Below, piece after piece: positions 16,809-24,378 of a DNA stretch of 46,817 nt. Source of the stretch: Vicinamibacteria bacterium (GTDB lineage: Bacteria > Acidobacteriota > Vicinamibacteria > Vicinamibacterales > UBA8438). A program made the position numbers and the translations under genes. Each line of letters opens with the position of its first letter. Positions within the stretch are counted from its first letter, which is position 1. The notes beneath the pieces were generated by a model, which saw nothing but the letters and a program-made list of their open reading frames with translations, was not told the DNA's origin and searched no databases. The stretch is from contig JAJEEA010000516.1 in assembly GCA_022821235.1 (NCBI GenBank), forward strand, positions 1 to 46,817, given 5' to 3'.

Positions 16809-17062
16809 ATGCCGCCGCCGCGCATCCTGCTGATCTTCGCCCATCCGGACGACGAGAGCTTCATCGCCGCCGGCTTGGTGCGCAGCCACGCCGACCACGG
16901 CGCTCGAACGGCGCTCGTCACCGCGACCCGCGGCGACGCCGGACGCGTGGGCGATCCTCCTTTGTGCGACCGGGCAGAGCTGCCGGCCGTCCGTGAGTCG
17001 GAGCTCCGCCGGGCGGCCGCGGTCCTCGGCATCTCCGACGTGCAATTGCAGCGCGGCGGCTG
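16809..17062 (+). pseudogene. Truncated PIG-L (LmbE-like) deacetylase
   Basis: The first ~82 residues are a textbook PIG-L N-terminus: ILLIFAHPDDESF with the AHPDDE zinc motif, TALVTATRGDAGRVG, CDRAELPAVRESELRRAA and VLGISDV. The similarity then stops abruptly at about 17050, where a further ~150 residues, including the distal histidine motif, would be expected. What follows, at 17077, is a fragment of an unrelated propeller-lipoprotein gene in opposite orientation. The truncation therefore marks a recombination junction at the left edge of the RloA/RloB module. The ORF in the track merely reads through the junction. Not expected to be functional. Confidence 0.8.
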
Positions 17063-17076
17063 TTCCCGGCGGCGGA

Positions 17077-17180
17077 CTACTCCGGCGCCGCCAGATAGGC
17101 GAGCCGGTCGCCGCCGCTACGATCCCAGCCACAGTCCGTCGCCGATGCGGATCGCGGTGGTGGACGAGACCAGTCCGTTT
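17077..17180 (-). repeat. Left ~104-bp direct repeat: decayed 3' end of a propeller-lipoprotein gene
   Basis: It matches 20981-21084 at about 90% by eye, in the same orientation and starting at the same base (ctactccggc, the complement of the stop codon). On the minus strand it still reads NGLVSSTTAIRIGDGLWLGS, then hits a TAG and a one-base insertion, so it is dead. Together with 20981-21084 it brackets the RloA/RloB and ADP-ribosylglycohydrolase genes. Confidence 0.85.
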
Positions 17181-17215
17181 GGTGGCAGACTCTCACCAAG
17201 CGATCGGGGGATGAC

Positions 17216-17869
17216 TCAATCGTCGGGCTCTATGGCCTCGAGGAGTAGGTACATGCCCGACGATGGGTTGTCTTTCGGGAATTCCCTTCCGTCACCTGCG
17301 TGCTTGGCAGTCAAGGCACGCGCACGTCGAGCCGCATCGGCTCGCCGCGGCATGTACTGCGAGCCGTCCAGTCCCTTGCCCGAGCTCTTGTCATGCTTGC
17401 GGCGCAGCTTCCCGGCGGCGTCGTTGTCGAGCCAGGCCGTGTGGTCCTCGAAATGGAGCGCCAGCCACAGCTCGAAGCACGGATTCGAAATGGCAAGACG
17501 GACGTCGCTCGCTTCGGCCCTGGCTCTGGCCTCGGAAAGCCCAGGATGATTCCGAGGCCATTCGACGTCGAAAAGACACCACACCTCGTCAATCTCGCCT
17601 TGCTCCTGAGAGCTGCGCGCTCGGGCTTCGGCCGCCGCGTTCACCAGGGTCAACGGCACCGCGCCGCTCGCTTCGAGGTCTATGCGGATGTCGACCGACG
17701 CCGACTCGCGGACGGCCGGCTCCAGTTTCAGGGCCTCGATGTAGTCGGGCTCGGTCCTCGCGCCTTCACAGAACACCAGGAAAGTCCGCCTGGGAGTGCG
17801 AAACGCGACCCGGCGACGGAGCGATGGGTCCCTGCCCCGCCTGTGCCCCGTCCGCCTAGCCCTGGCCAT
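17216..17869 (-). CDS. RloB-family TOPRIM-like protein
   Basis: A 217-residue cytoplasmic protein of the RloB family. Motifs: TFLVFCEGARTEPDY with E35, EVWCLFDVEW with D101/E103, and AISNPCFELWLALHFED with E132, the acidic set expected of a TOPRIM-like nuclease. It is preceded by an Arg-rich N-terminus. The ATG at 17869 is preferred because it gives the family-length start (MARARRTGHRRGRD); the track start at 17920 would lie deeper in the upstream gene. It overlaps the ATPase gene by 14 bases, so the two are co-translated. RloA/RloB were first noted as ORFs inside type I restriction loci, and ATPase-RloB pairs occur in abortive-infection systems of AbiL type. Effector role is inferred. Confidence 0.85.
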   Translation of the reverse strand: MARARRTGHRRGRDPSLRRRVAFRTPRRTFLVFCEGARTEPDYIEALKLEPAVRESASVDIRIDLEASGAVPLTLVNAAAEARARSSQEQGEIDEVWCLFDVEWPRNHPGLSEARARAEASDVRLAISNPCFELWLALHFEDHTAWLDNDAAGKLRRKHDKSSGKGLDGSQYMPRRADAARRARALTAKHAGDGREFPKDNPSSGMYLLLEAIEPDD

Positions 17870-19145
17870 CGCGAGGCTGAGGAACGAGCCCGAGGGCTCT
17901 GCGCACGGCGACCTGGTCAACCTCGGGAACGGCCCCGAAGCGGCCTTGCAGGTAGGCTCTCTCGAGGTTCTGGGACTTCCTCACCCGTTCACCCCCGAAC
18001 TCGGCCAGACCCACGAGGTGCGTGGTAGCGTCAGGCGCTTTCTCGGTGAGCCAGACCTCGTCGCGGTTCAAGCTGTTCAGCAGGGACGTGTCGTGGGAAG
18101 TAAAGACCAGTTGAGCCCCGCGGGTATTGGTCAGGGGATCCTGGAAGATCTCGATCAGACGCGCCGAGAGCCGGGGATGGAGACTCGCGTCGATCTCGTC
18201 GAGCAGGAGGACCCGGCCGAATCTGAGCGCCGCGAACGCAGGACCGATCAGACGGAACCAGGTCCGGGTTCCGGCGGATTCTTCTTCCAGATCGAAAGTG
18301 ACCGGTTCACCTTCTCCGCGATGCACGAGACCAAGGCGACGACGAGGTCCACCGGGGCGCCCGGAGTCCTCTTCGCTGATCATCAAATCGTCGATTCCTG
18401 GATCCGCAAAGCGAAGCAGGTCCAGGACACGCCTTGGATCCTTGACGGCTGGTCGCTCCTCCGGAGTACCAAAGAGACCCAGCGCATCGGCCTCATCTGT
18501 CTCGACGAGCAAGCGTAGCGTGGGGTCGGAAGGATGCACGCCACCGGCCCCGGAAAACCGTCTCCTTCGGAGCCCCAGAACACGCGTTCTGGCCAGCGAT
18601 TTCCCGACGCGTGCGAAGTCGGTACCACGTACTCGCCGGCCAGCGGAGAGCACCAGCGTCGTTGGCGTCAGCAGGTCCCGTATTCCCCGGGTGCCGTCGA
18701 GGCCCCGGCGAAAGTCGATTTCACTCCTGCGTCGCGTGAAGAGGTTTCGACGTCGTCCTTCCGGATAGCTGTCCAAGCTCTCGAAAAGGACGGCCGAATC
18801 GTCCACTTCGAGCCGGTACCCGTATCGGACGCCCTTGGCGACCAGATCCAGATCGAACTCCGATGGAGAGACCGGCCCGTTGCCGAGCCGGTGAGCATCG
18901 CGCGGAACGTAGTCCTCCCAGCTTCGAAGCGACGTGGCGACGGCCATCGAGAGCCACGCCAAGGCGTCCAGCACGTTGGACTTGCCCGACGCGTTGGGCC
19001 CGTAGATTCCGGCGACGGTCAGGACGCGCTCCGAGAGGCCGTCGAACCCGCGCGTCGCCGCGCGATCCTCGTCGACGGCGATCATCGACAGCTCCACCGG
19101 CTCGAGAATCGAGCGGTGGTTGGCGACCCGGAATCGCAGCAACAC
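17856..19145 (-). CDS. RloA-like AAA/ABC ATPase
   Basis: A 429-residue ATPase. Walker A GPNASGKS (49-56) follows the LLRFRVANHRSI strand. An LEEESAGTR signature-like segment sits near 287, Walker B LLLDEIDASLHP with E317 near 313-324, and the FTSHDTSLL switch at 348-356. This is the AAA_15/AAA_21 layout of RloA and AbiLi proteins. The start is a GTG, preceded by taaact and six bases, indicating a leaderless transcript. The downstream RloB gene overlaps by 14 bases. The divergently oriented neighbour is a phosphatase-ADP-ribosylglycohydrolase fusion. Likely role: nucleotide-dependent sensor or regulator of the RloB effector in a defence module. Confidence 0.87.
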   Translation of the reverse strand: MLLRFRVANHRSILEPVELSMIAVDEDRAATRGFDGLSERVLTVAGIYGPNASGKSNVLDALAWLSMAVATSLRSWEDYVPRDAHRLGNGPVSPSEFDLDLVAKGVRYGYRLEVDDSAVLFESLDSYPEGRRRNLFTRRRSEIDFRRGLDGTRGIRDLLTPTTLVLSAGRRVRGTDFARVGKSLARTRVLGLRRRRFSGAGGVHPSDPTLRLLVETDEADALGLFGTPEERPAVKDPRRVLDLLRFADPGIDDLMISEEDSGRPGGPRRRLGLVHRGEGEPVTFDLEEESAGTRTWFRLIGPAFAALRFGRVLLLDEIDASLHPRLSARLIEIFQDPLTNTRGAQLVFTSHDTSLLNSLNRDEVWLTEKAPDATTHLVGLAEFGGERVRKSQNLERAYLQGRFGAVPEVDQVAVRRALGLVPQPRDGQG

Positions 19146-19151
19146 GGGCCC

Positions 19152-19157
19152 AGTTTA
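19152..19157 (-). promoter_or_regulatory. -10-like box, leaderless start of the RloA-like gene
   Basis: On the minus strand taaact is followed by gggccc and then the GTG start at 19145, a six-base spacing. No Shine-Dalgarno is present. Confidence 0.5.
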
Positions 19158-19211
19158 GCGCAGGAACGACATTTTATCGCCGGTTCCCGTCGACATCGTG
19201 CAGAATTCAGC

Positions 19212-19271
19212 ATGAAGACGCAAGACAGGAGACTTCACGCCCTGCACCGACAGCTCGCGCGGAGCACCTGA
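19212..19271 (+). CDS. Possible 19-residue upstream ORF
   Basis: ATG at 19212 follows cagaat by five bases (the same leaderless spacing seen elsewhere) and encodes a basic peptide starting MKTQDRRLHALHRQL; it stops 26 bases before the phosphatase-glycohydrolase gene. It could be a leader peptide or chance. Confidence 0.25.
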   Translation: MKTQDRRLHALHRQLARST

Positions 19272-19297
19272 CCACCACGGTGAGATCGCTTCATCCC

Positions 19298-20791
19298 ATG
19301 CAGACAAGAACCAGCGAGAACAGCCCCCTCCGCATCGCCGCGGTGACCCCGGGGGACGGCCAGGGCCGGATCGGCATCACCCTGTGTCCCGGCAAGATCG
19401 ATCCGGACGGGATCTCGGGGCCGTGGGCGCGCAACCTGGACACCGACCTCGACGCGATTCGAGACTGGGGAGCGACCGCAGTGGTCAGCCTGGTCACCGC
19501 CCGGGAGATCGACTACCTGAAGGTGCCCGATCTCGGCAAGGCGGTGCGCGGGCGGTACATGGAGTGGTGGCACACGCCGATACCGGACGGGGAGCCGCCG
19601 GACCCCGCCTTCGAACGGCGGTGGGCGGTGGCGGGCGAGGCTGTCCGGGACCGGCTGCGGCTGGGGTTCGACGTGCTCGTCCACTGCAAGGGGGGGCTGG
19701 GCCGGGCCGGGACCGTCGCCGCCCGCCTGCTCGTGGAGCTGGGCGAACGCCCGGACGAGGCGATTCGCCGCGTGCGCGAGGTTCGGCCGGGAGCCATCGA
19801 GAACGAGGCCCAGGAAGCCCACGTGGCGAGGTGCCTGCAGCGACCGCCCGCGGCTCTGCCTCGGAGCGCGGATGCCATCAACGACCGCGCGCTCGGGGCG
19901 TTCCTCGGCCTCGCGGTGGGCGACGCGGTGGGGACGACGCTCGAGTTCCGGCCCCGCGACACCGAGCCGCGCCTGGAGGACATGGTCGGCGGCGGCCCGT
20001 TCAGCCAACCGGCCGGCGGCTGGACCGACGACACCTCCATGGCGTTGGCCCTCGCCGACAGCTTGGCGGCGTCGGGGGCGCTCGACTGCCGCGACCTGAT
20101 GGATCGCTTCGTCCGGTGGTGGCAGCACGGCGAGTACTCGCACACCGGCGGGTGCTTCGACATCGGAAACACCACGCTCGATGCGCTCGACCGCTACCTC
20201 CGGACCGGCAATCCGCTCGCCGGGTCGACCGATCCGCGCAGTGCGGGCAACGGCTCGCTGATGCGGCTCGCCCCCGTCGCCCTCCGGTTCTGGAACGACC
20301 GCCCGCGCCTCGTCGCCGCCGCCGTCGACCAGTCCCGCACGACCCACGGCGCCGAGGAGGCGGTGGACGCCTGCCGGGCGTTCGCGGAGCTGCTCGCCGA
20401 CGCGATCGCGGGGTCGCCGCGCGCGGCCGTCCTGGCTCCGCGGTCATTCGAAGGCGCCGGGGCGATCGCCCGAGTCCTGGCCGGCAGTTGGCGGGGACGG
20501 TCGCGGGACACGATCAGCTCCAGCGGATACGTGGTGCACACATTGGAAGCGGCCATCTGGTCGGTCGCCCGCACCGGGAACTTCCGCAACGCCGTACTGC
20601 TCGCGGCCAACCTGGCCGACGACGCGGACACGGTGGCGGCGGTTGCGGGCCAGCTCGCCGGCGCCCTCTACGGCCTGAACGGCATCCCCGAACCCTGGCT
20701 GGAATGCCTCGTCTGGAAGGATCGACTCCTGGCGGCAGGGCAGCAGCTGGTCGAGGAATCGGTCGCCGAGCGGGAGGAGGGGGCCGGGTAG
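19298..20791 (+). CDS. Dual-specificity-type phosphatase fused to ADP-ribosylglycohydrolase
   Basis: A 497-residue two-domain cytoplasmic protein. The N-terminal ~175 residues form a cysteine phosphatase with the CX5R loop VHCKGGLGRAG (C130, R136). The C-terminal domain (about 190-480) is a DraG/ARH-type ADP-ribosylglycohydrolase: GAFLGLAVGDAVG, the Mg-binding GWTDDTSMAL, SAGNGSLMRLAPVAL and ADDADTVAAVAGQLAGALYG. The first would remove phosphate, the second ADP-ribose from macromolecules or free metabolites. Start: ATG 19298; the longer track ORF begins antisense to the ATPase gene. It is transcribed divergently from the RloA/RloB operon within the same repeat-bracketed segment, so an antagonist or immunity-like role is possible, but this is inference. 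Confidence 0.88.
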   Translation: MQTRTSENSPLRIAAVTPGDGQGRIGITLCPGKIDPDGISGPWARNLDTDLDAIRDWGATAVVSLVTAREIDYLKVPDLGKAVRGRYMEWWHTPIPDGEPPDPAFERRWAVAGEAVRDRLRLGFDVLVHCKGGLGRAGTVAARLLVELGERPDEAIRRVREVRPGAIENEAQEAHVARCLQRPPAALPRSADAINDRALGAFLGLAVGDAVGTTLEFRPRDTEPRLEDMVGGGPFSQPAGGWTDDTSMALALADSLAASGALDCRDLMDRFVRWWQHGEYSHTGGCFDIGNTTLDALDRYLRTGNPLAGSTDPRSAGNGSLMRLAPVALRFWNDRPRLVAAAVDQSRTTHGAEEAVDACRAFAELLADAIAGSPRAAVLAPRSFEGAGAIARVLAGSWRGRSRDTISSSGYVVHTLEAAIWSVARTGNFRNAVLLAANLADDADTVAAVAGQLAGALYGLNGIPEPWLECLVWKDRLLAAGQQLVEESVAEREEGAG

Positions 20792-20939
20792 CAGCGGCGC
20801 CACGACCCGGCATCCGGACCGTCGCATGCACAAGCCGTTACCTCGGGAAGCGACTCGCCCGCGGTGGTCATACCGACCGCGTCGTTCGGCGGCACTCGGT
20901 ACTTTCTCGAGGAGGACCCACTGGCGAACCGAGCGCTGA

Positions 20940-20962
20940 CCGGCTCCCGCAACCGGAGCCGG
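20940..20962. terminator. GC-rich hairpin between convergent genes
   Basis: Perfect 8-bp arms ccggctcc and ggagccgg with a 7-base loop, about 19 bases past the stop of the minus-strand lipoprotein gene and 149 past that of the plus-strand gene. No T-run follows on either strand, so terminator function is uncertain. Confidence 0.4.
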
Positions 20963-20980
20963 ACGCGCACCCGAGAAGCG

Positions 20981-21084
20981 CTACTCCGGCGCCGGCAGGT
21001 AGGCGAGCCGGTCGCCGCGGTACGACCCCAGCCACAGCTCGTCGCCGATGCGGAGCGCGGTGGTGGACGAGATGAACCCGTTCA
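20981..21084 (-). repeat. Right ~104-bp direct repeat
   Basis: The 3' end, including the stop, of the propeller-lipoprotein gene; duplicated with about 90% identity at 17077-17180 in the same orientation. Confidence 0.85.
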
Positions 21085-22054
21085 TGGCGGGGTGCACGAA
21101 GATGCGCTCGACCTCGAGGGTCTCGGGGTCGATGGCGGCGACGTTGCTCGTCTCCAGGGTCGGCTCGCGGGGGTCGGTGATGGAGTTGCCGTCCCTGTCG
21201 GTGTGGCCGGCCGCGTAGATGACGGAGCCGTCGAGGGCCTTGCGCAGGTTGTCGGGCCGGAAGCCGAGGTCGACGACGTCCTTCCGCACCGGCTCGGCGC
21301 CGCGCGACAGGCGCGTCAGCTTCTCCTCGGCCCAGCCGGCGATGTAGAGGGTCTCGCCGTCCTAGGACACCTCGATGCCGTTCGGGGCGGTGTCCTCGCT
21401 CTCGGGCAGCACCGCCCATCCGCTGCCGGCCTGCCACTCCCACACGCCGATGCCGGCGTTGGTGGTGGCGAAGCCGCCGCCGGGCAGGGCGACCACCGAG
21501 TTCAGGCGGGCGCCCTCGGGGGCCACCGCGCAGCCGGTCCAGGCGAGGGTCGGCGGACCGTCCCCCGCGTCGACCTCGAAGAACTCGATCGACTCGCGGG
21601 AACCGTGATGGACGACGAGCAGGGTGTGGGCGTCGTCGGACCCCGGCGCAAGGTAGAGCCCGTGATAGACGGACCCGGCGGGGTCGGCGAGGTCCAGCGG
21701 ACCCGGACAGTCGGGATAGGCCTCGGCGTCGAGCTGCATCTCGCTGTCCGGAGTCGGGAACAGCACCGTCGCGGTCTTGTCGCTCACGTTCACGAGGTTG
21801 ATCCGGCCGCCCTCGCGGGCGCCGGAGACGATGGCCCATTCGGCGCCGGGGACGACCACGATGTCCTCGGGGCTGACCATGTCGCAGATGAACTGCACGT
21901 CGCCCACCGGATCGCAGGGGTGCTCGCCGGTGACCGCGAACTGCGGCGGCGCCGGCGCGGCGTCGGCGGCCGGCTCCGGTTCGGGCTCGGGAGCGCCGCA
22001 GCCCACCGCGATCATCGTGACCAACCCGAATGCCGCCAGCTTCGCCGCGCTCAT
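20981..22054 (-). pseudogene. Propeller-type (SMP-30/YVTN-like) lipoprotein interrupted by an in-frame amber codon
   Basis: The frame runs for 358 codons but has TAG at codon 231 (complement of 21362-21364). Upstream it reads ...PNGIEVS, downstream DGETLYIAGWAEEKL, which is a natural continuation (VS-x-DGETLY is a classic propeller turn). A single base change, for example from AAG, would restore it. The N-terminus (MSAAKLAAFGLVTMIAVGC) is a lipoprotein signal followed by an acidic Pro-rich linker; the body has propeller motifs (NSVVALPGGGFATTNAG, STTALRIGDELWLGSYRG). GGAGG lies seven bases before the ATG at 22054. The ORF track splits it in two (21362-22159 and 20981-21289). Inactivation by nonsense mutation or a sequencing error are both possible; TAG is an ordinary stop in neighbouring genes. 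Confidence 0.8.
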
Positions 22055-22179
22055 GAAGGCCTCCTCCCAGATCCGTTTGGCGACAGGATACCATCGCAGG
22101 GCTGCGATTCTGGACCAGGGCTCGGAGCCCGTCCGGAAGCGGCGCCGGCGGACATTCAATCGGGAAAGAGGGGGGAATC

Positions 22180-22614
22180 ATGGACATGAAGCGCATCTGC
22201 GGCGTGGTCCTCGTCGTGATGGCGGTCGCGGTCGCCGGTCACACCATCGTCGAGCCCCTCTACTACACGTCCACCGAGGAGAGCCCCTACAGCCCCGTGT
22301 GGGGCATCCTGGGCTGGCTGATGATGCCGCCCCTGGCGCTCGGCGTGTGGTTCGGTCATGCCCGCAAGAAGGCCGTCGAGACCGGCGGGGGCGGGCAGGC
22401 GGTCACGCGCGAGCTCCTCGCCGCCAACGTGCATTTCTACGGCGGCCTGTTCCTCGGCATCATGTTCCTCTTCAACTGGTTCGCTCAGCTCACCCCCACG
22501 TTCACGGCGCTGGGAGCGGACACCGTCTCGCTCGTGTGGATCGTCCTCGACGCCGGGCTGCCGCTGCTGTGGGGATCGATGGGGATGTTCCTGCTGCGCG
22601 GCGCCGGGGAGTAG
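22180..22614 (+). CDS. Four-helix membrane protein of unknown function
   Basis: A 144-residue integral membrane protein. Predicted helices: VVLVVMAVAVAGHTI, WGILGWLMMPPLALGVWFG, FYGGLFLGIMFLFNWFA and LVWIVLDAGLPLLWGSMGMF. A periplasmic loop holds YYTSTEESPYSPVW and a cytoplasmic loop holds HARKKAVETGGGG. A strong Shine-Dalgarno (GAGGGGGG) precedes the ATG. I do not recognise the family, and neither neighbour points to a role. Confidence 0.75.
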   Translation: MDMKRICGVVLVVMAVAVAGHTIVEPLYYTSTEESPYSPVWGILGWLMMPPLALGVWFGHARKKAVETGGGGQAVTRELLAANVHFYGGLFLGIMFLFNWFAQLTPTFTALGADTVSLVWIVLDAGLPLLWGSMGMFLLRGAGE

Positions 22615-22694
22615 CCCACGGGCCGCGTCCGACGGACAGGCGGCATGGGTCGACGAGGCGCGACGGGGCCGACTCGACGCCGCCCCCGGGATGA

Positions 22695-22700
22695 CATAAT
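22695..22700 (+). promoter_or_regulatory. -10-like box, leaderless start of the epoxide-hydrolase-like gene
   Basis: cataat, then six bases, then ATG at 22707; no ribosome-binding site. Confidence 0.5.
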
Positions 22701-22706
22701 TCGGCG

Positions 22707-23975
22707 ATGCGCTATCCTCCTCTCACGCGACGCCAACTCCTGCAGAGCGCGGCCGCAGGCATTGCCGTGACCGCGGCAAGACCAAACGCGGGCGCGATCG
22801 TACAGGGCGCGCCAGGGCCGTATGCGGACGGCGTGCTCCCACCGGGCGTCCGCTCCCGCTTCGTCGCCGGCGTCAACGGCATCCGCATGCACGTGCTCGA
22901 GGCGGGATCGAAGGCCGGCGCGCGCGCCTGCGTCCTCCTGCTGCACGGCTTCCCCGAGCTCGCCTACAGTTGGCGGCGGCTCATGCCGGCCCTCGCCGCC
23001 GAGGGCTACCACGTCATCGCCCCCGACCTGCGCGGCTACGGCCGCACCGACGGCACCGGCGTCGGCTACGACGACGGCCTGAGCCCGTTCCGGATGCTGA
23101 ACGAGGTGCGGGACATGCTCTCTCTGGTGGCGGCGTTCGGCTACCGCGAGGTGCACCTCGCCGGCCACGACTTCGGCTCGCTGGTGGCGTCTTGGTGCGC
23201 GGTGGCCCGGCCCGACGTGTTCCGCTCCGTCGTCCTGATGAGCGCGCCGTTCGGCGGCACGGCGACGCTGCCGTTCGACACCGCCGATGCGCCCGGCACC
23301 CCGGAGGGCGCGCCCGCGGCGGACATCGACGCCGACCTCGCGGGCCTCGACCCGCCCCGCTGGCACTACCGGCGCTTCTACGCCACGCGCGGGGCCAACG
23401 ACGACCTGTGGCGGGCGCCGCAGGGCGTGCACGACTTCCTGCGCGCCTATTACCACATGAAGAGCGGCGACTGGAGCGGCAACCGCCCCGAGCCGCTCCG
23501 CGAATGGTCGGCGGCCGAGCTGGCCCGGCTCCCCCGCTACTACGTCCTCGACCTCGGCAAGGGGATGGCCGAAACCGTGGCCGAGCACATGCCGACGCCA
23601 GCCGAGATCGCGGCGTGCGAGTGGCTGCCCGACGACGAGCTGCGAGTCTACAGCGCCGAGTACGAGCGGACGGGGTTCCAGGGCGGGCTGCAGTGGTACC
23701 GCAGCGTGGCGTCGGTGTCGTCCATCTTCGGCGGCGGCATCAACGCCGACCTGCAGGTCTTCGCCGGGCGCATCATCGACCAGCCGTCGATGTTCATCGC
23801 GGGGGCGCGCGACTGGGGCATCCACCAGCGCCCGGGCGCCCTCGAGCGAATGGGCGGAACCGCCTGCACCGACCTGCGGGGCCTGCACCTGCTCGACGAA
23901 GCCGGCCACTGGGTGCAGCAGGAGAGTTCCGCGGAGGTCAACCGGCTGGTGCTCGACTTCCTGCGCTCGCTCTGA
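22707..23975 (+). CDS. Tat-exported epoxide-hydrolase-like alpha/beta hydrolase
   Basis: A 422-residue enzyme. The N-terminus LTRRQLLQSAAAGIAV is a twin-arginine signal. The alpha/beta-hydrolase core shows the oxyanion motif HGFPE, the APDLRGYGRTD loop, the nucleophile elbow GHDFGS with D155 (Asp, as in epoxide hydrolases and haloalkane dehalogenases) and the catalytic H401 in DEAGHWVQQE. A cap region with tyrosines (YYHMKSGDW, RYYVLD) may supply the epoxide-activating residues. HGFPE together with the Asp nucleophile favours an epoxide hydrolase acting outside the cytoplasm. The start is supported by the leaderless box six bases upstream. The small ORF 12 bases downstream may be co-transcribed. 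Confidence 0.85.
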   Translation: MRYPPLTRRQLLQSAAAGIAVTAARPNAGAIVQGAPGPYADGVLPPGVRSRFVAGVNGIRMHVLEAGSKAGARACVLLLHGFPELAYSWRRLMPALAAEGYHVIAPDLRGYGRTDGTGVGYDDGLSPFRMLNEVRDMLSLVAAFGYREVHLAGHDFGSLVASWCAVARPDVFRSVVLMSAPFGGTATLPFDTADAPGTPEGAPAADIDADLAGLDPPRWHYRRFYATRGANDDLWRAPQGVHDFLRAYYHMKSGDWSGNRPEPLREWSAAELARLPRYYVLDLGKGMAETVAEHMPTPAEIAACEWLPDDELRVYSAEYERTGFQGGLQWYRSVASVSSIFGGGINADLQVFAGRIIDQPSMFIAGARDWGIHQRPGALERMGGTACTDLRGLHLLDEAGHWVQQESSAEVNRLVLDFLRSL

Positions 23976-23987
23976 GGACGCAGGCCC

Positions 23988-24275
23988 ATGACGAAGGAGC
24001 CCTCGGTTTCGCTCAACGGCAAGCAACGCGCGTTCGCCAGGACCCTGGCGGAGAACGGGGGCCATACCAATGCCGGCGCGTTGCTGGAGGAGATCTGCGA
24101 CCTGCTGCGGGGGCTGCTGGAGAGAGCGCAATCGAAACGTGCGGCGCCAAGCGAGCCTCCCTCCCGGGGGCCGGAGGGCGAGCTCGTTCCCGCGAAGCGG
24201 AGGAACCGCCGCGTGTCCCGCCCCACCACCGCGAAGCGCCGTTCGCAGGGACCTCCGTCCCGAGTTCCCCGCTGA
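23988..24275 (+). CDS. Small hypothetical protein
   Basis: A 95-codon ORF starting 12 bases after the hydrolase stop. The first ~45 residues look like a helical domain (LNGKQRAFARTLAENGGHTN, LLEEICDLLRGLLE); the rest is Arg/Pro-rich and could be non-coding drift. No family recognised and no strong Shine-Dalgarno. Confidence 0.4.
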   Translation: MTKEPSVSLNGKQRAFARTLAENGGHTNAGALLEEICDLLRGLLERAQSKRAAPSEPPSRGPEGELVPAKRRNRRVSRPTTAKRRSQGPPSRVPR

Positions 24276-24378
24276 GGCTGACCGGCCTCTCCTCCGCCCG
24301 ATCATTTGCCCGCATGACATCCGCCCGTCACCGTAATGTCATACGGTTCTCCGTAAGATCGCGGCAGGAGGTTCGAAG

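Noticed and set aside
17077-17180. att sites of an integrase-carrying island
   Set aside because: Direct repeats are clear, but no integrase, transposase or tRNA gene is present in the window, so an att designation is not justified.
21362-21364. TAG as a recoded (read-through) codon
   Set aside because: Several genes in the window, such as the racemase, S9 peptidase, NHL and DUF1552 genes, use TAG as a normal stop, so genome-wide recoding is implausible.
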